Origin: an uncultured Clostridia bacterium
GTDB taxonomy: Bacteria; Bacillota; Clostridia; TANB77; CAG-508
DNA length: 64,000 nucleotides
Reading direction: 5' to 3'
Assembly: GCA_944392455.1 (NCBI GenBank)
Contig: CALXWP010000002.1
Location: 62,001 to 126,000 of the forward strand
The stretch's first letter is position 1, and every line of letters begins with the position of its first letter. The notes beneath the pieces were generated by a model. The model was not told the DNA's origin. It did not search any database and saw only the letters and a program-made list of their open reading frames with translations. Position numbers and translations under genes: made by a program. Below, in pieces: positions 27,104-38,794 of the stretch.

Positions 27104-28279
27104 TTATTCTTCTCCTATTCCTTGACCTTTGGTTTTATCTTCTTGTTTCTTTTGGGCACTTAATTCTGCCTCTATTCCTTTTAATTCTTCTTCTAAACTT
27201 CTTTTTTCTGCTGCAAGTGATGCTAGCTCATCTCTTGGATCAATTTTTTTATCTTCCACATCTGTTTCATGTTCTTGATCTTGACTATGTCTTTCAGCTA
27301 ATTTAGCATTTATATCTTTTAACTGTGCAACTAACTCTCTTGCATCTTCCGGTCTTATACTTTCAAAAAATTCAGGTCCACTTTTTGAAAAATTTAACAC
27401 AATATTTTCTGCCATTGTAGCTCCAGTTGCAGATGTTGATTTATCTTCTATATATTTTTCAACTTTATCAAAACTTACACCTTTATCAAGTAGTTCCATT
27501 GCTCCTAAAGCCATGTCTAGTTCAAATCCTTTGAATTTTTCTCCAGCTCTTTGTTTAATAATTCTTTCCCATTCACTCATTCTTTCTGGATATATTAGTT
27601 TCTCTGCTCTTTTTACCCACTCAGGACCTTTAGTAGACAAAATTTCATTAATTTCATATTCTTTATTTTGAGTACGAATTTTATCTATCATACCTCTAGT
27701 ATTTTCATCTATATTTTCATGTCCGCCTTTTATATATTCATAAAATTGTGGTCCGCTTTTTGAAAAATTTAATATAATACTTTCTACCATTGACATAGAG
27801 TTTCCAGATGTAGCCAATCCTCTAACATAACTTGCTACATTCTCATAAGTTGCTCCTCCATCAAGCATCTCCATTGCTGTAATTGCATAACCTAAATCAG
27901 TTCCTCCATATAAGTCATTTGCTCTAATCCCAACCATTCTTTCCCATTCTTTTGCTTTTTCTGGATATACAAGCTTTTGTCCTGCATTTAACCATTCTGG
28001 TATACTCTTAAGCATTTCTTCTCTTTCTTGGGCTTTTTCTGCTCTTAATCCTGCTAAAAATTCTTGTTCATCTTTTTCATATTCTTCCTTTGTCTTTCCT
28101 AAAACTTGCATATATATATTGTTAACAGTAGCATCACAAGAATATAATTTATGATCATTAAATTCAACCCATACAGATTTTCCTTCTTGTCTGCATTTTA
28201 TTAAGTATTCTATACATTGGTCTAAGTCACCTGCTCTGAATTTATCTTCTACAGCATTTTCTCTTGTTAAATTTTCCAT
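27104..28279 (-). CDS. Tandem-repeat protein with two 100-residue modules
   Basis: A 391-residue cytoplasmic protein containing two copies of one module. The first (about 92-190) runs from IPEWLNAGQKLVYPEKAKEWER to ILNFSKSGPQFYEYI. The second (about 210-310) runs from GPEWVKRAEKLIYPERMSEWER to VLNFSKSGPEFFESI. A coiled-coil tail follows (about 315-391). The LNFSKSGP element is identical in both. The short N-terminal domain begins MENLTRENAVEDKFRAGDL. Probably a lineage-specific protein-interaction module. No known family recognised. Confidence 0.6.
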   Translation of the reverse strand: MENLTRENAVEDKFRAGDLDQCIEYLIKCRQEGKSVWVEFNDHKLYSCDATVNNIYMQVLGKTKEEYEKDEQEFLAGLRAEKAQEREEMLKSIPEWLNAGQKLVYPEKAKEWERMVGIRANDLYGGTDLGYAITAMEMLDGGATYENVASYVRGLATSGNSMSMVESIILNFSKSGPQFYEYIKGGHENIDENTRGMIDKIRTQNKEYEINEILSTKGPEWVKRAEKLIYPERMSEWERIIKQRAGEKFKGFELDMALGAMELLDKGVSFDKVEKYIEDKSTSATGATMAENIVLNFSKSGPEFFESIRPEDARELVAQLKDINAKLAERHSQDQEHETDVEDKKIDPRDELASLAAEKRSLEEELKGIEAELSAQKKQEDKTKGQGIGEE

Positions 28280-28386
28280 TTAAAGCCTCCCGCTTTTATC
28301 ATTTTTTTATATTATTTCATATCTAGTACTATTTTTCAATAATTTATGTCATTTTTTTTAATTTTTATTATGTTATTAAATAAAAT

Positions 28387-28418
28387 TAAGACCCTCAATA
28401 TATATCGAAAGTCTTAAA
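28387..28418 (-). terminator. Hairpin after tRNA-Gln
   Basis: An imperfect stem (AAGACTTTC with GAGGGTCTT) just downstream of the tRNA 3' end on the minus strand, followed by TTAATTTTATTT. Confidence 0.5.
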
Positions 28419-28422
28419 CTCT

Positions 28423-28497
28423 TGGCTGGGGTACTGTGATTCGAACACAGGAATGTCGGAGTCAGAGTCCGATGCCTTACCGCTTGGCGATACCCCA
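28423..28497 (-). tRNA. tRNA-Gln (anticodon CTG)
   Basis: A complete cloverleaf on the minus strand. The acceptor TGGGGTA pairs with TACCCCA, the D arm contains AAGCGGTAAGG, and the anticodon stem TCGGA/TCCGA encloses loop CTCTGAC. The T arm is CTGTG-TTCGAAT-CACAG, and discriminator G plus an encoded CCA follow. Anticodon CTG reads CAG. It lies alone between the repeat-protein gene and eno. It is the only tRNA gene in the window. Confidence 0.93.
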
Positions 28498-28503
28498 ATA
28501 TAT

Positions 28504-28561
28504 TAAGAAGATATTTAATATGATAGATAAAATACTATCATATTAAATAATTCTTCTTTTT
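28504..28561 (-). terminator. Long inverted repeat downstream of eno
   Basis: A stem of about 17 bp (TATTTAATATGATAG with CTATCATATTAAATA, plus flanking AAGAAG/CTTCTT) lies between the eno stop and the tRNA. Its T-run is best in the plus direction, but the position fits the end of the eno transcript. It may also be a processing site ahead of the tRNA. Confidence 0.6.
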
Positions 28562-28597
28562 TATTTATTATTCATAAATTAAATATCTAGTAATCAA

Positions 28598-29926
<1,329 letters not shown>

Positions 29927-29972
29927 TTATTTATATTATTATTAAACCAAAAGTTTAATATTTTTAAATATA

Positions 29973-30779
29973 TTATAAATGTTTTAAAATTTGACTTTTT
30001 ACTGCATTTCTTTGCTCTTCAATCTGATCTATATATGTTTTTGGCTTTTTATCTTTTTCTTTCTCTTCTTCATGCAGTTTTCTTACTCTTTTTTTACCTT
30101 TAATTTTATAGGTATATTTTTGTTCTTCAAATTTTTCTTTTGCTTGTCTTTCCATTTTTTGAAATTCAGTTTCTTGAACATACTTTACTTCTTTTTTTTC
30201 TTTATTATAATCAACAATTTTCTTTACTGGATTTTTATAAATAGATTCATTATATGTTTCTATATCTGGTTTAAAATATATATTTTGATTTATATAATCA
30301 TTAATTAGTTTTTTTTCACTTCTTGTAAAATATTCTAATGGTAATTTTAGGTTTAGATATTTCCAAATAATATGTCTGTCTATATTAGAATATTTAGAAG
30401 AAATTAAATCTTCATAATTATATTCTATTTCAAATTTTAACCCTTCTATTCTAATAGTTAAACTAGTCCATAATCTATGTTTATATTTTTTGAAAATATC
30501 TCTAATATTTTTTATTTCCTTATATAATTTTTCAACTAATTTTATATACTCTTCTTCATTTAAACTAAATTTATTTGGTATTTCATAAACATTTACAGGA
30601 TTTTTTTTCAATATTCCCTTAGGAAAATAATAAAAGAATAATTCTCCTGTTTCTAAACCTTCCATTTTCTCTTCTACAGAAGCATATAGATATATCCTAT
30701 CCCATTTCTCTGGTATAAGATAAAATAACTGTTTCTGTAATTCAGAGTAAACTTTTCTTATCTCTGAATTTTCTATCAT
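29973..30779 (-). CDS. YezG/DUF600-like protein with basic C-terminal extension
   Basis: A 268-residue cytoplasmic protein. The N-terminal 100 residues (LQKQLFYLIPEKWDRIYLYASV, then GELFFYYFPKG) resemble the YezG/DUF600 family, whose members include immunity proteins of polymorphic toxins. The C-terminal 90 residues are very Lys/Glu-rich and probably disordered. No toxin gene lies beside it; it sits between eno and gpmI. A role as an orphan immunity or housekeeping protein is open. Family call is tentative. Confidence 0.5.
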   Translation of the reverse strand: MIENSEIRKVYSELQKQLFYLIPEKWDRIYLYASVEEKMEGLETGELFFYYFPKGILKKNPVNVYEIPNKFSLNEEEYIKLVEKLYKEIKNIRDIFKKYKHRLWTSLTIRIEGLKFEIEYNYEDLISSKYSNIDRHIIWKYLNLKLPLEYFTRSEKKLINDYINQNIYFKPDIETYNESIYKNPVKKIVDYNKEKKEVKYVQETEFQKMERQAKEKFEEQKYTYKIKGKKRVRKLHEEEKEKDKKPKTYIDQIEEQRNAVKSQILKHL

Positions 30780-30801
30780 ATATTCCTCCAGTTAATAGTT
30801 C

Positions 30802-32349
30802 TTATCCTATTATAATACTTTCACCTGTCATTTCTTCTGGTTTTTCTAATCCCATTATAGCAAGCATAGTTGGTGCTAAATCAGCAAGTTTACCTTCTCT
30901 TAATTTTGCATCATCTTTACCTACTAATATTAATGGTACAGGATTTGTTGTATGTGCTGTATGTGGTTCACCTGTTTTATAATCTATCATTTGCTCTGCA
31001 TTTCCATGGTCAGCTGTAATTAGCATTACACCTTCATTATTTCTTATTGCTTCAACCACTCTTCCAACACATGAGTCAATAGTTTCTATTGCTTTGATTG
31101 CTGCATCTAGATTTCCTGTATGTCCTACCATATCTGGATTAGCATAATTTAATATTATACAATCATATTTTCTTGAATTAATAGCCTCTAAAACTTTATC
31201 AGTTACTTCTAAGGCGCTCATTTCTGGTTTTAAATCATATGTTTCTACTTTTGGTGATGGAACTAATATTCTATCTTCTCCAGGATATTGTTTTTCTTCG
31301 CCACCATTAAAGAAAAATGTAACATGAGCATATTTTTCTGTTTCAGCAATCCTTAATTGTGTTAATCCATGATTACTTATATATTCTCCAAATGTATTTT
31401 TTAATGTTTCTGGTTTAAATGCAATTTTTACATTTGGCATTGTTTCATCATATTGAGTAAAGCATACATAATCTAAATTCATTTTTTTAGTTTCAAATTC
31501 TTTAAATTCTTTATCAACTATAGCTCTAGTAAGTTCTCTTGCTCTATCTGGTCTAAAGTTAAAGAATACAACAGAATCATTCTCTTCTATTTTCGCTATA
31601 GGTTCATTATTTTGACAAATAATTGTTGGTTCGACAAATTCGTCAAATACTTCTTTTTGATATGAACTTTCAATAGCTGCTACTGCTGAAGTAGCTTTTA
31701 TTCCTTCTCCTTTAACAATAGCATCATAAGCTTTTTGAACTCTATTCCATCTCTTATCTCTGTCCATGCTATAGAATCTTCCTGAGATAGTTGCAATTTT
31801 TCCAACACCTTTTTCCTTCATCTTTTCTTCAAGTTTCATTATATAACTTTCACCAGAAGTAGGTGGTGTATCTCTACCATCCATAAAACAATGTACATAA
31901 ACATTTTCAAAATCTTTTCTTTTTGCAAGTTCTAATATTGCAAATAAATGACGGATATGGCTATGTACTCCACCATCAGATAATAATCCTAATATATGTA
32001 ATTTAGAATTATTCTTTTTGCAATTTTCAATTGCTTCTACTAATTCTGAATTACTAAAGAAATCTCCATCCTCAATTGATTTTGTAATTCTTGTTAATTC
32101 TTGATAAACGATCCTTCCAGCTCCTATATTAGTATGACCAACTTCTGAATTTCCCATTTGTCCATCTGGTAATCCAACATTTAATCCACTAGTATACATT
32201 TTAGTTGTCGGACATGTTTTCATAAGTTTGTCAATATTTGGTGTGTTTGCTAGTTTTACTGCATTTCCTTTTTCATTTTCATTTATTCCAAATCCATCCA
32301 ATATCATTAGCATTGTAACTTTTTTGTCCATATTCTTAATCTTCTCCAT
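30802..32349 (-). CDS. gpmI: 2,3-bisphosphoglycerate-independent phosphoglycerate mutase
   Basis: Interconverts 3- and 2-phosphoglycerate using two Mn2+. 515 residues in the alkaline-phosphatase fold: LMILDGFGIN metal site, GNSEVGHTNIGAGR with the nucleophilic Ser, HCFMDGRDTPP, NFRPDRARE, and VGHTGNLDA and ITADHGNAEQM at the C-terminus. Translation may begin at either of two close ATGs (MEKIKNMDKK). It follows tpiA by 23 bases in the glycolytic operon. Confidence 0.97.
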   Translation of the reverse strand: MEKIKNMDKKVTMLMILDGFGINENEKGNAVKLANTPNIDKLMKTCPTTKMYTSGLNVGLPDGQMGNSEVGHTNIGAGRIVYQELTRITKSIEDGDFFSNSELVEAIENCKKNNSKLHILGLLSDGGVHSHIRHLFAILELAKRKDFENVYVHCFMDGRDTPPTSGESYIMKLEEKMKEKGVGKIATISGRFYSMDRDKRWNRVQKAYDAIVKGEGIKATSAVAAIESSYQKEVFDEFVEPTIICQNNEPIAKIEENDSVVFFNFRPDRARELTRAIVDKEFKEFETKKMNLDYVCFTQYDETMPNVKIAFKPETLKNTFGEYISNHGLTQLRIAETEKYAHVTFFFNGGEEKQYPGEDRILVPSPKVETYDLKPEMSALEVTDKVLEAINSRKYDCIILNYANPDMVGHTGNLDAAIKAIETIDSCVGRVVEAIRNNEGVMLITADHGNAEQMIDYKTGEPHTAHTTNPVPLILVGKDDAKLREGKLADLAPTMLAIMGLEKPEEMTGESIIIG

Positions 32350-32372
32350 TTCTATTACAAATTTATAAATTG

Positions 32373-33125
32373 CTAATTATTAAAATTTACAATTTTAGCA
32401 AATTCATCTGATTTTAAACTTGCTCCTCCTACTAATCCTCCGTCTATATCAGACATTGAAAATAGTTCTTTGGCATTTGAAGATTTTACACTTCCGCCAT
32501 ATTGTATTATAACCTTTTCTGCTACGTTTTGTCCATATATATTTGCTATTTTATTTCTTATTGTTTTTGTCATTTCATTAGCATCTTCTGCCGTTGCTGT
32601 TTTTCCTGTTCCAATTGCCCAAATTGGCTCATAAGCAACAATTGTATTTATAACTTGATCATCTGTTAATCCTTCTAAAGCTTTTTCTATTTGATCTGTT
32701 ACTATTTCATTTGCTTTTCCTGCTTCTCTTTGTTCTAAACTCTCTCCTACACAAACAATTGGCTTTAATTCATATTTAAAAGCAGTTTTTATTTTTTTGT
32801 TTACAGTTTCATCTGTTTCTGCAAAATATTGTCTTCTTTCTGAATGGCCAATTATTACATATTGAACTCCTATAGATTTAAGCATTTTACCAGATACTTC
32901 ACCAGTGTATGCTCCTGATTCTTCAAAATGCATGTTCTGAGCACCTATTTTTATGTTTGTATTTTGAGCAACTAATAAACTGTAAAATAAATCTGTATAT
33001 GGAACACATAAAATAACCTCATTTTCTGTGTTCTTAACAAGTGGTGTTAATTCATCTATAAATTTTATAGCTTCATTTGGAAGCATATTCATTTTCCAAT
33101 TACCTGCAATAACTTTTCTTCTCAT
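32373..33125 (-). CDS. tpiA: Triosephosphate isomerase
   Basis: Interconverts DHAP and glyceraldehyde-3-phosphate. From ATG 33125 (AAGGAG nine bases upstream) the protein has 250 residues and starts MRRKVIAGNWKMN. An in-frame extension upstream adds 12 residues but has no family support. Catalytic residues are visible: the GNWKMN Lys, IGHSERRQYF (His) and VAYEPIWAIGTGKTA (Glu), then the phosphate-binding IIQYGGSV. Confidence 0.97.
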   Translation of the reverse strand: MRRKVIAGNWKMNMLPNEAIKFIDELTPLVKNTENEVILCVPYTDLFYSLLVAQNTNIKIGAQNMHFEESGAYTGEVSGKMLKSIGVQYVIIGHSERRQYFAETDETVNKKIKTAFKYELKPIVCVGESLEQREAGKANEIVTDQIEKALEGLTDDQVINTIVAYEPIWAIGTGKTATAEDANEMTKTIRNKIANIYGQNVAEKVIIQYGGSVKSSNAKELFSMSDIDGGLVGGASLKSDEFAKIVNFNN

Positions 33126-33173
33126 ATTCTTTTTCTCCTTTTTCCAATGATAAAATAACATATTACAGAGTAT

Positions 33174-33221
33174 TTTCTAGGAAAGAAATATATTATTTTT
33201 TCTATATTTCTTTCCTAGAAA
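33174..33221 (-). repeat. 19-bp perfect inverted repeat between pgk and tpiA
   Basis: Arms 33174-33192 and 33203-33221 (TTTCTAGGAAAGAAATATA and its complement) with a 10-base loop fill the pgk-tpiA gap. No T-run follows, so it looks more like an mRNA stabiliser or processing hairpin than a terminator. Confidence 0.7.
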
Positions 33222-33238
33222 TCCATTACTTTTATATA

Positions 33239-34507
33239 TTATTTTTCCATTCCATCTTTATTAGGATTTACTCTAGAAGCTTCTTTTTTGCTCCCATTAT
33301 CCATTGTTTTTTCATCTTTATCAGTTAGACAAACTAATCCTGGTAATTGTTTACCCTCTAATAATTCTAAAGATGCTCCACCACCTGTTGAAATATGTGT
33401 AAATTTATCTTGTAATCCTAATTTCTTTATAGCTGCAACAGAGTCTCCTCCACCAACTATAGAAACAGCATCTGTTTCTGCTGCAATTGCTTCAGCAACT
33501 TTTTCTGTACCAATACTATATTTATCAAATTCACAAACTCCAAGAGGTCCGTTCCATAAAATAGTTTTTGCACCATGTAATTCATCTGCAAATTTCATAA
33601 ATGTTCTTGGTCCTATATCTAATCCTTGATATCCATCAGGTATTTTAGTTGAATCAACTATTTTATCTGGAGTATCATTTGAAAATTCAGTAGTTACACG
33701 AGTATCTTCTGGTAATACAATTTTAACTCCAGCTTCTTTAGCTCTTTCTAAAATATCTTTTGCTTCTTCAATTTTATCTTCTTCACATAAAGAATCTCCT
33801 ATTGAAGCTCCTTTTGCTTTTAAGAATGTATATGCCATTCCTCCACCTATTAAAATTTCATCAACTTTATCTAATAGGTTATTTATAACTCCTATTTTAT
33901 CAGATACTTTTGCTCCACCTAATATTGCAACAAATGGCTTTTCAGGATTTTCAAGTGTTCCATTTAAAAATGTAATTTCTTTCTCCATCAAGAATCCTGC
34001 TACAGCTTCATCAACATGATGAGAAACACCTTCTGTAGAGCTATGTGCTCTATGAGCTGTACCAAATGCATCATTTACATATATACCATCTGAAAGTGAT
34101 GCAAGTTCCATTGATAATGTATCGTCATTTTTTTCTTCTCTTGGATCAAATCTTACATTTTCAAGAAGAGCTACATCTCCATCATTTAATCCATCAGTAA
34201 CACTTTTTGCACTTTCTCCTGTTACATCATTTGCGAATTTAACATCTGTTGATAATAATTCTGTTAATTCATCTGCAACAGGTCTTAATGAATATTTTTC
34301 ATTAACTTGTCCTTTTGGCCTTCCTAAATGAGAACATAATACAACTTTTGCACCATGATCTTTTAAATATTGTATTGTTGGTAAAGCAGCTGTGATTCTA
34401 GTATCATCTGTGATTCTTCCATTTTCATCTAATGGGACATTAAAATCACACCTTACTAAAACTTTCTTACCTTTAACATCAATATCACGAACTGTCTTTT
34501 TGTTCAT
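33239..34507 (-). CDS. pgk: Phosphoglycerate kinase
   Basis: Forms ATP from 1,3-bisphosphoglycerate. It has [44 protein letters not shown] and the C-terminal [13 protein letters not shown] and [14 protein letters not shown]. The canonical family ends near [10 protein letters not shown]; this 422-residue copy carries about 25 extra polar residues at the C-terminus (ending NKDGMEK). Tail function unknown. Second gene after gap in the operon order gap, DUF1653 gene, pgk. Confidence 0.97.
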   Translation of the reverse strand: MNKKTVRDIDVKGKKVLVRCDFNVPLDENGRITDDTRITAALPTIQYLKDHGAKVVLCSHLGRPKGQVNEKYSLRPVADELTELLSTDVKFANDVTGESAKSVTDGLNDGDVALLENVRFDPREEKNDDTLSMELASLSDGIYVNDAFGTAHRAHSSTEGVSHHVDEAVAGFLMEKEITFLNGTLENPEKPFVAILGGAKVSDKIGVINNLLDKVDEILIGGGMAYTFLKAKGASIGDSLCEEDKIEEAKDILERAKEAGVKIVLPEDTRVTTEFSNDTPDKIVDSTKIPDGYQGLDIGPRTFMKFADELHGAKTILWNGPLGVCEFDKYSIGTEKVAEAIAAETDAVSIVGGGDSVAAIKKLGLQDKFTHISTGGGASLELLEGKQLPGLVCLTDKDEKTMDNGSKKEASRVNPNKDGMEK

Positions 34508-34553
34508 TAAGCCTCCATCCTTTCTTAATAAAATTTATATTTGGCTTTAAATA

Positions 34554-34820
34554 CTATGCTTTAAAATTACCTGCTACACTTTCTATTTCTTGTAATTCAA
34601 ATCTATATTTTTGATTTACATTTGGGTATTTTTCATGGTCAACTTCTGACAAAAACATATCCATTGGTCTAATCCATAAACCACCATCTCCATATAGACG
34701 TCTATATACAACATATTTTTCTTTTGTTTCACTATGTTTTGCAACATCTTCTATTAAGTAGTAATCTCCTTTAAAATGTTTATATATCCCATGTATTTTT
34801 ACTTCTCTTTCCATATACAT
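34554..34820 (-). CDS. DUF1653-domain protein
   Basis: An 88-residue protein with the DUF1653 pattern: HGIYKHFKGDYYLIEDVAKHSET, YVVYRRLYGDGGLWIRPMDMFLS. The compact beta-domain family is widespread and of unknown function. It lies between gap and pgk with short gaps, so it is transcribed with glycolytic genes. Its extended C-terminus (YPNVNQKYRFELQEIES) is ordinary for the family. Confidence 0.8.
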   Translation of the reverse strand: MYMEREVKIHGIYKHFKGDYYLIEDVAKHSETKEKYVVYRRLYGDGGLWIRPMDMFLSEVDHEKYPNVNQKYRFELQEIESVAGNFKA

Positions 34821-34845
34821 TCTCCTAAATAAATTTTAAAAAATA

Positions 34846-35862
<1,017 letters not shown>

Positions 35863-35972
35863 CTATAATGCTTTATAGCATCATTTTATTTAGATTTCCT
35901 AAACACTACCATTTTATATCAATTCATCAAATAATTCAAGTCTTTATCGATAAATATAGAATAATTATGGAA

Positions 35973-36003
35973 AAAATACGATAGAATTATTCTATCGTAT
36001 TTT
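35973..36003 (-). terminator. Terminator downstream of spoVT
   Basis: Near-perfect 14-bp palindrome (AAAATACGATAGAA with its complement), followed on the minus strand by T-rich sequence, 50 bases after the spoVT stop. Confidence 0.75.
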
Positions 36004-36052
36004 AATTTCATTATTTTTTTATTGATTATTATGTTCATCATTACATTATTTT

Positions 36053-36607
36053 TTATATTTCCATTTGACTACCTAAAAAGCTAGCTGCAGATTGTACAAC
36101 TTTTTGTTCAACCTCTGACATTTTTGTTTCTTTATCTTTTGCAAGTAATATTACTGTTCCTATTGTATCTCCATCTGATATTATTGGATATACTACTTGT
36201 GAATTAAATCTTCTTTCTTTATTATCATTTTTTGTAATTGGTACTGATATATCATTATTCTCTTTACTAGTATATTTTTCTTTGTCTTCCATAATTCTTT
36301 CTAATTCACTACTTATGCTTTGCTCTAAAAATTCTTTCTTAGAACCACCAGATACGGCAATTACTGTATCTCTATCTGTTATACATGCAATATGTCCAGT
36401 AGTTTTTGCAAGAGTTTCTGCATATTCTGTAGCAAATTCAGAAAGTTCACCTATTGGAGAATATTTTTTCAATATAACTTCTCCTTCTTTATCTGTAAAT
36501 ATTTCTAAAGGATCTCCTTCTTTTATTCTTAAAGTTTTTCTAATCTCTTTAGGTATAACGACTCTTCCCAAATCATCTATTCTTCTTACAACTCCTGTTG
36601 CTTTCAT
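36053..36607 (-). CDS. spoVT: Stage V sporulation regulator SpoVT
   Basis: AbrB-type DNA-binding regulator of late forespore genes. The 184-residue protein has an N-terminal swapped-hairpin domain (MKATGVVRRIDDLGRVVIPKEIRKTLRI, then GDPLEIF) and a C-terminal GAF-like domain (about 55-184). AGGAGG lies just upstream of the start. Its presence is the best sign that the lineage is, or descends from, a spore former. It is single and has terminators on both sides. Confidence 0.93.
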   Translation of the reverse strand: MKATGVVRRIDDLGRVVIPKEIRKTLRIKEGDPLEIFTDKEGEVILKKYSPIGELSEFATEYAETLAKTTGHIACITDRDTVIAVSGGSKKEFLEQSISSELERIMEDKEKYTSKENNDISVPITKNDNKERRFNSQVVYPIISDGDTIGTVILLAKDKETKMSEVEQKVVQSAASFLGSQMEI

Positions 36608-36732
36608 ATTTTTCCTCCTTTTAATTTTATGTCTATTCTTATTATTTCAAAAGAGGAAAATTTTATACATATTTTTAAAGTCTCCAAAAAATTTATATTA
36701 TCTAGATATTAATTTTATTTACTTAATAATAT

Positions 36733-36771
36733 AAAAGAACTATAAAATTCAAAAAAATTTATAGTTCTTTT
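36733..36771 (-). terminator. Terminator after the KAP NTPase gene
   Basis: A 14-bp perfect stem (AAAAGAACTATAAA and its complement) followed by T on the minus strand, 18 bases downstream of the stop at 36789. Confidence 0.7.
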
Positions 36772-36788
36772 ATAAAATATATTTCTTT

Positions 36789-38777
36789 TTATTTACCCTC
36801 TTCTATTTCTTCATTTTCTTCTTTACCTACTTTTTTATATACTTCTATTATATTACCAAGTTCATCAGCAAAATCTTGTAATATAACCAATTTGATTGTA
36901 GGCTGTTTTCCATTAATATAATCATCCATAACTTGTTTTAATTTTTCAAGATTTGGTAATTCATCTTGAAGATTTTTTCCATTTCTTTTTGCTCTATCTA
37001 ATAGTTTTTCTTTTATTGTTACAATATCCTCATTACTAGCACATGATATTCTTTGGAACATTTGAAATACATCATAATATTTAAATATTGGTATTTCCAT
37101 ACATTCTTTATCAAATTTATCATAAAATTGTTCCATTCTCATTGGAATATACTTAAATATTTCTTCTGCTTTCTCTTTTAGCATTTTTTCTCTTAATTGT
37201 TCATTTATACTATTAAAATATTGTAAGATCTCATCCATATCTTGTGATTTTTCTTCTTCTATGGCTAAACTAGAAAGCTCTTCTTCTACATTTGGACAAT
37301 AACTAGATGTTAATGAAGACACATTCATTCCATTAAAGAAAAGACTTTTTATAGTTTTCATGTCATAATTAATTAAACCTTTCTTAACAAAATGAGAAAA
37401 ATATGCAAATAATTTTACAACATTAATAAGTTCTATATTACCATTTTTTACATCATCTAAAACTTCTTGTATTACACCATCAAATTGATCATCTGCTATT
37501 TTCCAATATTCTTCAGTAAGAAGTCTTTTATATCCTGGAAGTTTATCTGTATCTACTGTATTAATAATTGCTTCCATATCTTTTTTAAATACTTTCATAT
37601 CAAATATACGAGTTCTTACATATACTTCTATAAATTTAAAGAATCTATATTCTGCTTTAAAATTATAATAATAGTTATTATCAAATTCTTTAATATAGAA
37701 TTGTCTGTTATCCATAAAAACTCTTGATGAAACAAGTATTGCTTTATATTCTTCATTATCATTTATATTTACAAATTTATCTTTTGTAATTTTTCCTGCT
37801 TTTATTTCAAAAGATATTGCAATTGTAAATATAAGCATTGTTTGCAAAACTCTATGATTTGTATTAGGATATGATTTATTAACCATATCAAATATCTTTT
37901 TAAAATTTGTTAAAGAATGTTTTAATATTCTTAAGTTTCTTGTACCACTTTTATTGAATGTAGAAATTATAAGATTTGTATTTTCTCTTAAAAATCTTAT
38001 TAAATCTGGGCAATTTTCATATCTCATTAAAAGCCCATTTATGATATAGTTAAATTCAGGTTGATATTCAAAAGTTTCACCAATTAATTTTTCTTTTATT
38101 CTTTCATAATCATTAGCCTTATCGAAAACATATTCAATTGTATCTCTTATTCTTTCAACCATAGGTTTATCTGTTTTTTCATTAAGTTTATTTTCTTTAT
38201 CTAATAGATATGTTGCAATAAACGTTTTCATTTCTAGATTATTATTTTTTAGTTTTGTAGATAATTCTTTTTCATTACATATGATTATTGTTTTTATATG
38301 ATCATGCTCAACAAAGTTATTTATATAACCTAATATATCAATAACATCAACATTTGCTCTCTCTAAATCGTCAAAACATAAAACTTTATCATCAGTAGAA
38401 AAGAATTCAGCATAATCAATTCTATCTCCATTTTGCGTTACACCAAAAAAGTTTGCCATATCCAAACCAGTTTTAGCATACTCCGGAATGTTTCTTACAC
38501 CACTTGCTCCCATATATTTTTTTAAGTTTTTATCCATTAATTGTGTAGTTTCTATAAATATCTTTTTACTAATTTCCTCTAAATTAGATATTCCATATAA
38601 AGACATATAAATGGCTGTATATCTTTTTCCATTTAATTGCATTGACTCTATTTTAGGCTTAATTTTATTATTCCAAAAATAAGTTTTTCCGCTTCCCCAT
38701 TCTCCATTAATCATTATAGCATAATCTGTATAATCTGATCTTATATAATCTAATATACTTTCTACTAAATCTTCCAT
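36789..38777 (-). CDS. KAP-type P-loop NTPase
   Basis: A 662-residue protein. Walker A is INGEWGSGKTYFW (about 23-35), Walker B is VLCFDDLERA (about 131-140), then IIICNEKELS as sensor region. The layout and the acidic Walker B with LER match KAP P-loop NTPases. The long C-terminal part is helical and lacks the membrane segments inserted in many KAP proteins. Such proteins occur in phage defence and in membrane-associated roles; here the neighbours are spoVT and comFC, so no defence context is visible. Role unknown. Confidence 0.7.
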   Translation of the reverse strand: MEDLVESILDYIRSDYTDYAIMINGEWGSGKTYFWNNKIKPKIESMQLNGKRYTAIYMSLYGISNLEEISKKIFIETTQLMDKNLKKYMGASGVRNIPEYAKTGLDMANFFGVTQNGDRIDYAEFFSTDDKVLCFDDLERANVDVIDILGYINNFVEHDHIKTIIICNEKELSTKLKNNNLEMKTFIATYLLDKENKLNEKTDKPMVERIRDTIEYVFDKANDYERIKEKLIGETFEYQPEFNYIINGLLMRYENCPDLIRFLRENTNLIISTFNKSGTRNLRILKHSLTNFKKIFDMVNKSYPNTNHRVLQTMLIFTIAISFEIKAGKITKDKFVNINDNEEYKAILVSSRVFMDNRQFYIKEFDNNYYYNFKAEYRFFKFIEVYVRTRIFDMKVFKKDMEAIINTVDTDKLPGYKRLLTEEYWKIADDQFDGVIQEVLDDVKNGNIELINVVKLFAYFSHFVKKGLINYDMKTIKSLFFNGMNVSSLTSSYCPNVEEELSSLAIEEEKSQDMDEILQYFNSINEQLREKMLKEKAEEIFKYIPMRMEQFYDKFDKECMEIPIFKYYDVFQMFQRISCASNEDIVTIKEKLLDRAKRNGKNLQDELPNLEKLKQVMDDYINGKQPTIKLVILQDFADELGNIIEVYKKVGKEENEEIEEGK

Positions 38778-38794
38778 ATTATTCTCCTTCTTTA

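Noticed and set aside
34554..34820. DUF1653 gene as a novel glycolysis factor
   Set aside because: The domain is widespread and often linked to varied genes; position alone does not support a role.
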